Of a stretch of 34,711 bases of DNA, positions 17,144-24,733 are shown in pieces. This DNA is from JABDPF01 sp036351575. Lineage in GTDB: Bacteria > Pseudomonadota > Gammaproteobacteria > Xanthomonadales > SZUA-36. The stretch's first letter is position 1. Each line of letters opens with the position of its first letter. The position numbers and the translations under genes were made by a program. Under the pieces are notes generated by a model, which worked only from the letters and a program-made list of their open reading frames with translations, made no database searches and was not told the origin of the DNA. The stretch lies in NCBI GenBank assembly GCA_036351575.1, contig JAZBPJ010000031.1, positions 1-34,711 on the forward strand, written 5' to 3'.

Positions 17144-18462
17144 TCGATCCTCGCCCAGAGCTTCCGGGCCCGTTCCTCGCAGCGTGCGCGGATGGCGTCC
17201 TCGTCGAGCTGCGGCAGGCGCCCGTCCTCGACCACCACCCGGCCCCGCGCGATCGTCGTGCGGATCGGCGCAAAACACAGCCCGAACAGCAGGTGGCCGT
17301 AAAAGGTGTCCGCGGTCAGCGGGGTGAACGGCCGGTAGTCGGGTATCACCACGTCGGCCAGCTGCCCCGCCGCGAGCATGCCGCGCGGCTCGGGGAACAG
17401 CCGGTTCGCCAGGGCGCGGTTGCCTTCCAGCAGGGCCTGGCAGGACTCGGCGAAGGCCACGGCCGGGTCACCGTTGGCGTTGCGCTGAGACAGGTACAGC
17501 GCACGGGCCTGCGCGGCCATGTTCGAGGACATCCCGTCGGTGCCGAGGCCCAGGTTGATCCCGCGATCCAGCAGGTCCAGTACGGGCGCCGTGCCCACGG
17601 CGTTGTTCATGTTGGATTCCGGGTTGACCACCACGAAGGAATCCGTCTCTTCAAGCAGGTCCCGTTCGCCGGGCTCGAGGTGCACGCCGTGCACGAAGAT
17701 CGTTTTCGGCCCGGGAATGCCGAAGTCCAGGAAACGCTGCATGAGGCCCTTGCCGTAACGCTCCCTGACCTGCCGCGCGTCGGCGGCGTCTTCGGCCGCG
17801 TGCACGTGAAAACCGGTGTCCAGGTCCTGCGCGATGGCGGCGCAGCGTTCCATCGTATCGTCGCCCAGCGTCATCTGCGCGTGCAGTCCGAACAGCGCGG
17901 TCATCCGGCCGTCGCCTTCGTCGCGGCACTTGCGGATGTAACGTTCGTTCTCCTCGATGCCCTCGCCTTCGCGGTTGCGGTCGCTCACCTCGTAACACAG
18001 GCAGCCGCTGAGCCCGACGTCCCGAAAGGCGCGCTCGATCACGTCCAGGCTGCCGTCGGCACAGGACGGCGAAGCGTGGTGGTCGATGACCGTGGTGCAG
18101 CCCGCGCGCGCCGCCTCCATCAGCACCAGCAGCGCCGAGTAGTACACGTCCTCGGCGTCCAGCGCGCGGTCCAGCTTCCACCACAGGCGCGAGAGAATCT
18201 GCTCGAAATTCCGGGCCGGCTCGCCCGGCGGCGTGAAACCGCGCGCGAAGGTCGAATAGAGGTGGTGGTGGGCGTTGATAAGGCCGGGCATCACCGGCCG
18301 GCCGCCGGCGTCGATCACGCGGTCGGGCCGGTAGCGGTCAGCCGGGAAATCGCCGACGTCGACGATCCGGCCGCCCTCGATATACAGCTTGCCGTTCTCG
18401 ATGAAGCGGCCCTGGCGATCCAGGGTGACCAGCAGGCCGTCGGTGATCAGCAGGGAAGCCAT
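17140..18462 (-). CDS. ssnA: SsnA amidohydrolase/deaminase
   Basis: This 440-residue metal-dependent hydrolase belongs to the guanine/chlorohydrolase branch of the amidohydrolase superfamily. Likely metal ligands are His65 and His67 (NAHHHLYS), His221 (HVHAAED), His258 or His261 (VHGVHL) and Asp309 (GTDGMSS). In E. coli the ssnA gene lies between ygfK and ygfM in the same order as here. It probably hydrolyses an amidine or cyclic amide bond in a reduced purine intermediate. Guanine deaminase activity is an alternative given the family. The ribosome start is 3 bases after the ygfK stop and the stop overlaps ygfM. All catalytic residues appear intact. Confidence 0.9.
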   Translation of the reverse strand: MASLLITDGLLVTLDRQGRFIENGKLYIEGGRIVDVGDFPADRYRPDRVIDAGGRPVMPGLINAHHHLYSTFARGFTPPGEPARNFEQILSRLWWKLDRALDAEDVYYSALLVLMEAARAGCTTVIDHHASPSCADGSLDVIERAFRDVGLSGCLCYEVSDRNREGEGIEENERYIRKCRDEGDGRMTALFGLHAQMTLGDDTMERCAAIAQDLDTGFHVHAAEDAADARQVRERYGKGLMQRFLDFGIPGPKTIFVHGVHLEPGERDLLEETDSFVVVNPESNMNNAVGTAPVLDLLDRGINLGLGTDGMSSNMAAQARALYLSQRNANGDPAVAFAESCQALLEGNRALANRLFPEPRGMLAAGQLADVVIPDYRPFTPLTADTFYGHLLFGLCFAPIRTTIARGRVVVEDGRLPQLDEDAIRARCEERARKLWARIE

Positions 18463-18465
18463 GTT

Positions 18466-21400
18466 CTACTCCTGTGCCTCGAAGTGCGGCTGGGGGATGC
18501 AGCCCTCCGCGCTGCCCGGTGCCGCGGGAAAATGCGGCACGGAGCCGAGCAAGCCCTTCATCAGGACATACATCGTCGCGCATGGGCGCAGCGAGCGGCC
18601 GGTCGGGCCCGCCGCATTAGACCTTGCCTCGACGTGCTCCACCCGGAAGCCGTCCGGATCGATCGACGCGCGAAAATCCGGACCCTCGTACTCCAGCCGG
18701 TCGCCCAGCTCGAGGCGGTGCGTGGCCCCCGCCCAGCGCGCCTCCATCACCGGCGGGCGCCCGCGGAACAGCATGAAGGCGTTGTCGTCTTCCGCTTCGA
18801 ACTCGGCACGGTCCACGTACAGGCGGGGCTTGTCGCGGTAGGGCGCGCCGGCGGTCGGGCAGAAGGTGACGCAGTTGCCGCACTCGTTGCAGAAATCGGC
18901 CAGCACGGCGACCTGGAACGCCTGGGCGACCCGGAACGGCTGCCCGTCGCCCGGCGTGATCCGGCCCTCGCCGCCATGCAGCTCAGGCAGTTCTGCGTCG
19001 AAGGAATCGACGCGGTAGGTCAGCAGCGCCAGGTTGGGGCAAACGCCCACGCAAAGGCTGCAGAAGCGGTCGCAGTCCAGGCAGCGCTCCGCCTCGCTGC
19101 GTGCTTCCGCTTCACCGTAGCCGTGCACGACCTCTTCGAAATTCCTGCGTTGCGCCGGAGGCGAGTGCGGAACCGGTACGCGCCATTCGCGTCGGCTGCG
19201 GCGCAGCAGCAGGTCGGCCGTGTCGAAAGCACCGATGCCCGTCGCTGCGTGACCGCCGGCCCCGCCATTCACGATGCTGCGGGCAATGGCCTTGCCGTCG
19301 GCCGCCGCCTCCACGATCGAAGACGGGCCGTCGTTGACGACGTCGCCGCCGGCGTAAACCCCGGGCACCGAGGTTTCGAAGGTGCGGGGATCGGCCGCGA
19401 TGTAGCCGCGTTCGTTCAGGGCCACTGCTTCGCCGTCAAAGAAATCCAGCACGGCGTGCTGCGAAATGGCCAGGATCAGCGTGTCGAGCGGAATCTCGAA
19501 ATCGGAGCCGGGCACCTCGTGCGGCACCTTGCGGCCGGACGGGTCGCGGTCGCCGCGGTATTCCATGCGGCGGCAGACCATGCCGGCCAGCCTGCCTTCA
19601 CGCAGCAGCAGCCGTTGCGGCTTCGCCATCTCGACAACTTCGATGCCCTCTTCCAGCAGGCAGGCCACCTCCTCGCGGTCCGCCGGCATCTGGTCGATGC
19701 TGCGGCGGTAGATGACGCTGACGGTGGCGCCGCCGCCGGACAGGCGCCAGGCGCTGCGCGCGCAGTCCATCGCCGTGTCGCCGGCGCCGATGATGCCGAT
19801 GCGCTCGCCGGTTTTTACCGGGCGCCCTTCGCGGGCCCGGCGCAGGAAGTGCAGCGCGTCCATCACGCCCTCGGCCTCTTCGCCTTCCAGGCCGAGTTTC
19901 TTGCCGAGCTGTGCGCCGACCATGACCGCCACGGCGTCGAATCCTTCGCTGCGCAGATCGGAAAGCCGAAAGTCCCGCCCGGCCGCGGTGCCGTAATGAA
20001 TATTCACGCCCAGCGCCTCGATGCGCGCCAGGTCCTGCTCGACCACGCCCGCCGGCAGGCGGTAGGTCGGGATCGCACCCCCCACCATGCCGCCGGCGTA
20101 AGGATGCTGTTCAAATATCTCCACGCGGAAACCCGCCCTGGCCAGTTCCGCGGCCGCCGCGATGCCGCCGGGACCGGCGCCGATCACGGCCACCTTCGGT
20201 TTGTTCGTATCCGAAGCGACGGAGCGGGGCTGTTTTTCATGCGCCATGATGAAGCGCTTGACGTGCCGGATGGCCAGCGGTTCGTCCAGGTGGGTGCGCA
20301 CGCAGACCGGTTCGCACAGGTGGTCGCAGACGCGGCCGAGCATGGCCGCCACGGGGTTGTCTTTTTTCGTGATCCGCACCGCGCGGTCGAACTCGCCTTC
20401 GCGCACCGCCTTCATGTAGCGCGGCACGTCCTGGTCGACCGCGCACCGGTCCGTGCAGGGCGCATCGATGCAGTCGAACAGCCCGAGTTCGCGCGACGTC
20501 TTGCTGCGCGATGTGTGAAACGTGTCTTTCTTCAGCAGGCGCTCCGTCCGGGTTTGCGCGGCATAACGCGCCAGGTTGACCCGCGCCGCCGCGGCACGGT
20601 CGCCGCGCTCGGCGCCGGCCCGTTCGACGATGAATGCCCCCAGGTCCGCTGCCTCGCCCATGGCGGCACGAGTGTTGTCAAGGTACTGGAGAAATCGAAG
20701 GTAACCTCCTGTTTTTAATAAATCCGAACAAGTCGTAACCGTTTGCATGCCCGCCGCCAGCATCGCTGGCGCGTTGAAACAGTCGACGCCTGCGCAGAAC
20801 GACATCGGCAGGCGGCCTTCGAAGGTTTCGGCCAGTTCACTGGCCAGGTTCACCGAGATCGCGTGCAGCGGCCGACCGGACAGGTACATCATTTTTTCGG
20901 CGGGGTCGAACACGGTGCGGCTGTTCTCCACTTCCAGCGTGTTCGTGAGCTTGACCCCGAATTCCAGGCCGCAGTCCGCGGCGGTCTTCTGCAGCCCGGC
21001 CAGCAGCGGCACGGCGTCGGCGTATTCCAGGTCGTGTCCGAAGGCGGAATCGGGCACGACGACGTCGCGGTAGCCGAGGTCTTCGTGCAGTATCTGGCGC
21101 ACGCGACCAGGGCCCAGCAGCGTCGGGTTGCACTTGACGAAGGTGTGCAGGCGGCGATCCCGCAGCAGGTATTCGCAGATGCTGCCGATTTCGCCGGGCG
21201 GGCAGCCGTGCATGGTGGACAGGGTGACGCTGTTCGACATGCGGGCGGGGATTTCGATCCTGGCGGCAGCCGGGAAGAAGCGGCACGCCGCCTCGACCAA
21301 TGGGGCCAGGAATTCGGAACTGTCCTCGGCCCGGTCAAGGAACCACTGGACGTTCGGCTTGCGTATCCCGTCGAGGTCGTAACCGACGCTGAGGTTGAAC

Positions 21401-21843
21401 ACAACGCCGGGCGCCTCACCCGGAAAACCGAGCCGTCTGTGCAGGACGTGGATCAGCACCCAGGCGCGCAGGTACTCGTCAAAGGACTGGTGAACCTTGA
21501 GTTCCTGCGACCACTCGACGTTGTAGCCCTCGTCCTCCATGTCGATACACGGCTTGGAGACATCCAGTTCATCGATCGTCTGGACGGTCTTCAACTCAAT
21601 GTAGCGGGCACCGCACAGCCAGGCGGCCACGATGTTCTGCGCCATCTGCGTATGCGGGCCGGAGGCGGGGCCGAAAGGCGTTTCCAGCGGCTGCCCAAAG
21701 GCAGCCGTGCGGAACGGGTCATCGGCGGAGGGCACGAAAAAATGCCGCCGCGGGATACCGAAAATCGAGTCATGCCGGTCCAGCTCTTCGAACACCCATT
21801 CAAAGAGCCGGGCTGGCGCAATCGGTTGAAACAGGTCTGACAT
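18466..21843 (-). CDS. ygfK: YgfK multidomain reductase (TIM-barrel + GltD-like + ferredoxin)
   Basis: This 1125-residue enzyme is somewhat longer than E. coli YgfK (about 1030). Domains in order are a dihydroorotate/dihydropyrimidine-dehydrogenase-like TIM barrel (about 45-400), a cysteine-rich helical Fe-S domain (Cys458/463/467 and Cys506/510/514), a glutamate-synthase-small-subunit-like flavoprotein part with GAGPGG (555-560) and GAGDTAMD (686-693), and a C-terminal two-cluster ferredoxin (Cys921/924/928/931/935 and Cys985/988/991/995). Databases often call it a putative selenate reductase subunit. The layout is that of dihydropyrimidine dehydrogenase, so I infer an NAD(P)H-driven reductase acting on a purine or ring-opened purine. 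The start ATG at 21843 follows a weak AGCGGG site. A 183-base gap separates it from hyuA. Confidence 0.92.
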   Translation of the reverse strand: MSDLFQPIAPARLFEWVFEELDRHDSIFGIPRRHFFVPSADDPFRTAAFGQPLETPFGPASGPHTQMAQNIVAAWLCGARYIELKTVQTIDELDVSKPCIDMEDEGYNVEWSQELKVHQSFDEYLRAWVLIHVLHRRLGFPGEAPGVVFNLSVGYDLDGIRKPNVQWFLDRAEDSSEFLAPLVEAACRFFPAAARIEIPARMSNSVTLSTMHGCPPGEIGSICEYLLRDRRLHTFVKCNPTLLGPGRVRQILHEDLGYRDVVVPDSAFGHDLEYADAVPLLAGLQKTAADCGLEFGVKLTNTLEVENSRTVFDPAEKMMYLSGRPLHAISVNLASELAETFEGRLPMSFCAGVDCFNAPAMLAAGMQTVTTCSDLLKTGGYLRFLQYLDNTRAAMGEAADLGAFIVERAGAERGDRAAAARVNLARYAAQTRTERLLKKDTFHTSRSKTSRELGLFDCIDAPCTDRCAVDQDVPRYMKAVREGEFDRAVRITKKDNPVAAMLGRVCDHLCEPVCVRTHLDEPLAIRHVKRFIMAHEKQPRSVASDTNKPKVAVIGAGPGGIAAAAELARAGFRVEIFEQHPYAGGMVGGAIPTYRLPAGVVEQDLARIEALGVNIHYGTAAGRDFRLSDLRSEGFDAVAVMVGAQLGKKLGLEGEEAEGVMDALHFLRRAREGRPVKTGERIGIIGAGDTAMDCARSAWRLSGGGATVSVIYRRSIDQMPADREEVACLLEEGIEVVEMAKPQRLLLREGRLAGMVCRRMEYRGDRDPSGRKVPHEVPGSDFEIPLDTLILAISQHAVLDFFDGEAVALNERGYIAADPRTFETSVPGVYAGGDVVNDGPSSIVEAAADGKAIARSIVNGGAGGHAATGIGAFDTADLLLRRSRREWRVPVPHSPPAQRRNFEEVVHGYGEAEARSEAERCLDCDRFCSLCVGVCPNLALLTYRVDSFDAELPELHGGEGRITPGDGQPFRVAQAFQVAVLADFCNECGNCVTFCPTAGAPYRDKPRLYVDRAEFEAEDDNAFMLFRGRPPVMEARWAGATHRLELGDRLEYEGPDFRASIDPDGFRVEHVEARSNAAGPTGRSLRPCATMYVLMKGLLGSVPHFPAAPGSAEGCIPQPHFEAQE

Positions 21844-21953
21844 GGCGTCCCGCTGTCGGTAACCGGCCGGGCTGCCGCGGCGGTCCGGCCTTTATTGACC
21901 CATCATGCACCTTCTGCAAGAGGCAATTCCAGACGGCAGGTCAACTGGGCGTC

Positions 21954-21989
21954 AAAAAGGTGAACCGGCCGGGATCCGCCCTCTGTTCA
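21954..21989 (-). terminator. Possible Rho-independent terminator between hyuA and ygfK
   Basis: On the minus strand, downstream of the hyuA stop, TGAAC and GTTCA pair around a GC-rich interior (21961-21989, with an inner GGG/CCC) and are followed after two bases by five T residues (21954-21958). The stem is short, so this may act only as an attenuator that lowers ygfK expression relative to hyuA. Confidence 0.3.
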
Positions 21990-22026
21990 GGCCCGTATCA
22001 CCCGCGGGAACAAGCCCGGGCCGGGG

Positions 22027-23409
22027 TCAAAACGCAAACGGCGGCCGCTCGACGTAACGGCCGGCGCCCCGCTCCGTGTCCAGGCGGCCGTCGGCATAGA
22101 CCACCCTGCCACGGCTCACCGTGTGCGACGCGCAGCCCTTGACCGTCATGCCCTCGAACACGTTGAAGTCGACGTTCTGATGGTGCGTGGAAGCTGAAAT
22201 CGTTTTCGTCGCCTCGGGGTCCCAGACCACGATGTCCGCGTCCGCGCCCTTCGAGATACTGCCCTTGCGGGGATGGATGTTGAAAATTTTCGCCGCGTTG
22301 GCCGACGTCAGGGCGACGAACTGGCTGGGCGTCAGGCGGCCGGAGTTGACCCCGTGATGCCACAGCACTTCCATGCGGTTCTCGACACCCGCCGTGCCGT
22401 TCGGAATCTTGCGAAAATCGCCCCGTCCCGTGGCTTTCTGATCGTTGCAGAAGCAGCAATGATCCGTCGCCGTCGTCTGCAGGTGGCCGTCCTGCAGCCC
22501 CTGCCACAGCGCCTGCTGGTGCTCGGGCGCGCGAAACGGCGGGCTCATCACGTGGGCGGCGGCCGATTCGAAATCCGGGGAGCGATACACGGAATCGTCG
22601 ATGACCAGGTGCCCGGCCAGCACTTCACCGTACACCCGCTGCCCTTCGCCGCGCGCCCGCGCGATCGCCTCGAGCGACTGCCGGCAGGAATTGTGCACGA
22701 TGTAAACCGGCACGCCGACCACCTCGGCAATGCGTATCGCCCGGTTGGCCGCCTCCCCTTCCACCGCCGGCGGCCGTGACAGGGGATGGCCTTCCGGCCC
22801 GGTCACTCCATCATCGAAGACCTGCTGCTGCAGCAGCCAGACCAGGTCGCCGTTCTCGGCATGGCAGGTGACCAGGGCGCCCAGTTCCCGCGCTTTCGTG
22901 AAACTCCTGAACAGCACGGTGTCGTCCGCCATGATGGCGCCCTTGTAGGCCATGTAGTGCTTGAAGCTGTTGACACCATGCTCCCGGACCAGGGATTCCA
23001 TGTCGGCGGCCACGCTGTCGTCCCACCAGGTGACCGACACGTGGAAGGAGTAGTCGGCCACCGATTTCTCGGCCCATTCCCGCCACTGCCGGAACGCGTC
23101 CATCATGCCCGTGTCCGGATCGGGCACCACGAAGTCAATGATCATGGTGGTGCCGCCAGCCAGCGCCGCCGCCGTGCCGGTCTCGAAATCATCGCTGCTG
23201 ACCGTGTCCATGACCGGCAACTGCATATGCGTGTGGGGGTCGATGCCGCCCGGCATCACCAGCTGGCCACCGGCGTCAATCACGGTGGCGCCGACCGGCG
23301 CCTCGAGACCCGGCCCGACGGCCCGGATCAGCCCGTCTGCGCACAGCACGTCGGCTCGAAAACGGCTTTCCGCCGTAACCACCGTTCCGCCCCGGATAAG
23401 CACTGTCAT
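22027..23409 (-). CDS. hyuA: Dihydropyrimidinase/hydantoinase-type amidohydrolase
   Basis: This 460-residue cyclic amidohydrolase carries the full D-hydantoinase metal set: His59 and His61 (PHTHM), the carboxylated Lys150 (SFKHYMAYK), His183 (CHAEN), His239 (VHNS) and Asp316 (TDHCCF). It opens five- or six-membered cyclic ureides, and in this operon that could be a hydantoin-like or dihydrouracil-like ring left after partial breakdown of the purine. E. coli carries hyuA (ygeZ) in the same locus. A strong ribosome site GGGGAG (23418-23423 on the minus strand) lies 8 bases before the ATG. It is the first gene of the minus-strand run, separated from ygfK by a possible terminator, so it may be transcribed partly on its own. 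Confidence 0.9.
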   Translation of the reverse strand: MTVLIRGGTVVTAESRFRADVLCADGLIRAVGPGLEAPVGATVIDAGGQLVMPGGIDPHTHMQLPVMDTVSSDDFETGTAAALAGGTTMIIDFVVPDPDTGMMDAFRQWREWAEKSVADYSFHVSVTWWDDSVAADMESLVREHGVNSFKHYMAYKGAIMADDTVLFRSFTKARELGALVTCHAENGDLVWLLQQQVFDDGVTGPEGHPLSRPPAVEGEAANRAIRIAEVVGVPVYIVHNSCRQSLEAIARARGEGQRVYGEVLAGHLVIDDSVYRSPDFESAAAHVMSPPFRAPEHQQALWQGLQDGHLQTTATDHCCFCNDQKATGRGDFRKIPNGTAGVENRMEVLWHHGVNSGRLTPSQFVALTSANAAKIFNIHPRKGSISKGADADIVVWDPEATKTISASTHHQNVDFNVFEGMTVKGCASHTVSRGRVVYADGRLDTERGAGRYVERPPFAF

Positions 23410-23472
23410 TTCATACGCTCCCCATGCCGGCCAGCCTTGAAGTTAACACCGATCAGGATTCAATTCATGGGT

Positions 23473-23501
23473 TTGACCGCGACCCTGCCTCGCCTTAGTC
23501 T
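23473..23501 (+). promoter_or_regulatory. Sigma70-like promoter, left copy of a duplicated block
   Basis: TTGACC (23473-23478) and TAGTCT (23496-23501) are 17 bases apart. The same pair at the same spacing occurs at 24667-24695 before the DUF1232 gene, and both are followed by the same leader and start codon. This copy reads rightward into the 3' end of the regulator gene on the other strand, so any transcript would be antisense to it. Confidence 0.45.
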
Positions 23502-23518
23502 TGAGGTCCGCCCCGCAC

Positions 23519-23539
23519 AGAGAGAAAACCCATGTCGAT
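23519..23539 (+). repeat. Direct repeat, left copy (leader and start-codon block)
   Basis: AGAGAGAAAAC is followed by CCATGTCGAT. The right copy at 24712-24733 is identical apart from one extra A between these two parts. The repeats bracket the winged-helix/GHKL gene and its operator region. The homology extends upstream to include equally spaced -35 and -10 boxes. Confidence 0.75.
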
Positions 23540-23573
23540 CTGGAGCTACTTCCTCGATCGCTCGATCATGTAG
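23532..23573 (+). other. Orphan 13-codon ORF after the left repeat
   Basis: After the duplicated leader, the ATG at 23532 opens MSIWSYFLDRSIM and stops at TAG (23571-23573). It overlaps the 3' end of the winged-helix/GHKL gene on the opposite strand (stop at 23546). It is either the stub of a gene interrupted by rearrangement or a chance frame. It is too short to assign. Confidence 0.3.
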
Positions 23574-24556
23574 CGAACAGTGTCCGATGCGCCGTGATAG
23601 CTCAACAGCTTGTTCGGATTTCGCTGCGCATAAACCCTGAAAATCTCGTCACAGAAACCCTGTCCGACTTCGGCGACATTTCTGAAATTGAAGTCCAGCA
23701 CCGAATAATCGTCCAGCCCCAGCAGCAGGCGCTTGGCTTCCGACCGGGACATGAGCCGTTCGTGCTTCGAAAGGTTGATCTTGACGATATTCTGGTTGAA
23801 TTCGTAATCGCCCCCGGTGTACCGGTCGAAGACATCCTTGATCTTGCGCCGGGTATTCCTTTTTATCCGGCAGGTAACCGTCGTTCCTTTTCTTTGCCTG
23901 ATATCCCCCAGGAATTCATCTTTCTTCGCATTGTCCACGGTGAATTGCATGCCGGAAGCCGCTATCTGAAACAGGTCCACAACCTTGGAGGTAAAGAAAA
24001 TCCCCTGACCGCTGTGGGCTTCCCTTGCCGTTGTCTGTTTCCCCTTGAAAAGGTGCTCCAGGGCCTGGAAGTCGTCGGTGATCCCAAACCCGCGCTTGAT
24101 GCTCTCAATGGCTCCGATGCCAAGGTCTTTTATCTCGAACCGGATATCGGCGTGGTCGACCTCGACCGTGATCCAGACTTTGTCACTGAATGAATGATCG
24201 ATCGCATTATTGAGCATCTCGGTAAACGCATAGTCGAAAATCGTGGTGCAATTCCTGTTCAGCCGGGAATTGAGCCTGAGTCTTTTAACGACCTCATCGA
24301 AAACCACGTATTCGGAAAGTCCCTCTCTTTCCTTTACGAGCTCAATACGGTTGACTTGTTCTTCAGCGCTTCCGGGAAAATACCTGGCGGCCCGCGTCCT
24401 GCCTTTCCGGTGTATTTCACCCTCTTCGATCAGGCGATTCAGAAGTCGCAGAGCATACTGCCTCGAGCAACCGAGCGCCTGCTCCACCGATGCTGCAGTG
24501 GTGCCTTGTTCCGGCGACCGGGTCACCAGCGACAGCGCCTTTCGTTTTGCAATCAT
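23546..24556 (-). CDS. Winged-helix + GHKL ATPase + STAS-like (DUF4325) regulator
   Basis: This 336-residue protein has an N-terminal winged helix-turn-helix (about 5-60). A histidine-kinase-type ATPase domain follows (about 80-235), with N box EMLNNAIDHS (113-122), DLGIGA (144-149) and the SGQG lid (182-185). A C-terminal STAS-like DUF4325 domain spans about 255-335. There is no sensor or phosphoacceptor histidine domain. By analogy with anti-sigma kinases and their STAS partners it may be a self-contained nucleotide-gated switch that binds DNA, but its ligand is unknown. Three copies of a TTAAGATTA-type site sit in its promoter, which suggests autoregulation. Base composition is visibly more AT-rich than the purine operon, and direct repeats flank it, both hinting at acquisition. 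The upstream neighbour is divergent. Confidence 0.8.
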   Translation of the reverse strand: MIAKRKALSLVTRSPEQGTTAASVEQALGCSRQYALRLLNRLIEEGEIHRKGRTRAARYFPGSAEEQVNRIELVKEREGLSEYVVFDEVVKRLRLNSRLNRNCTTIFDYAFTEMLNNAIDHSFSDKVWITVEVDHADIRFEIKDLGIGAIESIKRGFGITDDFQALEHLFKGKQTTAREAHSGQGIFFTSKVVDLFQIAASGMQFTVDNAKKDEFLGDIRQRKGTTVTCRIKRNTRRKIKDVFDRYTGGDYEFNQNIVKINLSKHERLMSRSEAKRLLLGLDDYSVLDFNFRNVAEVGQGFCDEIFRVYAQRNPNKLLSYHGASDTVRYMIERSRK

Positions 24557-24588
24557 CTTTGAAATCCGGTTTCAGAGCATCACTATTT

Positions 24589-24637
24589 TTAATCTTAACA
24601 TAGTTTAAGATTATTTGTCAGAGCAGTTTAAGATTAA
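24589..24637. promoter_or_regulatory. Operator array: three copies of a TTAAGATTA-type site
   Basis: The site appears as TTAATCTTAA (24589-24598, inverted), TTAAGATTAT (24605-24614) and TTAAGATTAA (24628-24637). Copies 1 and 2 form an inverted pair with a 6-base spacer, and copies 2 and 3 are direct with a 23-base period. They lie between divergent genes, directly upstream of the winged-helix/GHKL gene, whose product is the obvious candidate binder. Confidence 0.65.
24592..24621 (-). promoter_or_regulatory. Probable promoter of the winged-helix/GHKL gene
   Basis: On the minus strand CTGACA (24616-24621) and TAAGAT (24592-24597) are 18 bases apart. The -10 lies inside operator copy 1, copy 2 sits in the spacer and copy 3 just upstream of the -35, so a protein bound to the array would block RNA polymerase. 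Predicted transcript start is about 24585, roughly 30 bases before the ATG. Confidence 0.45.
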
Positions 24638-24666
24638 ACCATAATGAGCGGAGCTGCGTCATTTCA

Positions 24667-24695
24667 TTGACGGTGCTTACGCTCAACCGTAGTCT
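24667..24695 (+). promoter_or_regulatory. Sigma70-like promoter of the DUF1232 gene
   Basis: TTGACG (24667-24672), 17 bases, then TAGTCT (24690-24695). A short leader follows with an AAGAGAG ribosome site (24711-24717) before the ATG at 24726. The operator array ends 30 bases upstream of the -35, so the same regulator could influence it. This is the right copy of the block duplicated at 23473-23539. Confidence 0.55.
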
Positions 24696-24711
24696 TTAGA
24701 CATTCCTGAAA

Positions 24712-24733
24712 AGAGAGAAAACACCATGTCGAT
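24712..24733 (+). repeat. Direct repeat, right copy (leader and start-codon block)
   Basis: This matches the left copy at 23519-23539 with one extra A. It comprises the ribosome site, start codon and first two and a half codons of the DUF1232 gene. Confidence 0.75.

Noticed and set aside
16999..20718. 1239-codon plus-strand open frame opposite ssnA and ygfK
   Set aside because: It runs antisense to strongly recognisable genes, has an Arg/His/Val-rich composition typical of GC-rich shadow frames, and shows no domain motifs.
21915..21931. Sigma54-like -24/-12 element upstream of ygfK
   Set aside because: TGG and TTGC are present on the minus strand, but the GG-to-GC distance is one base too long and the -24 box is poor.
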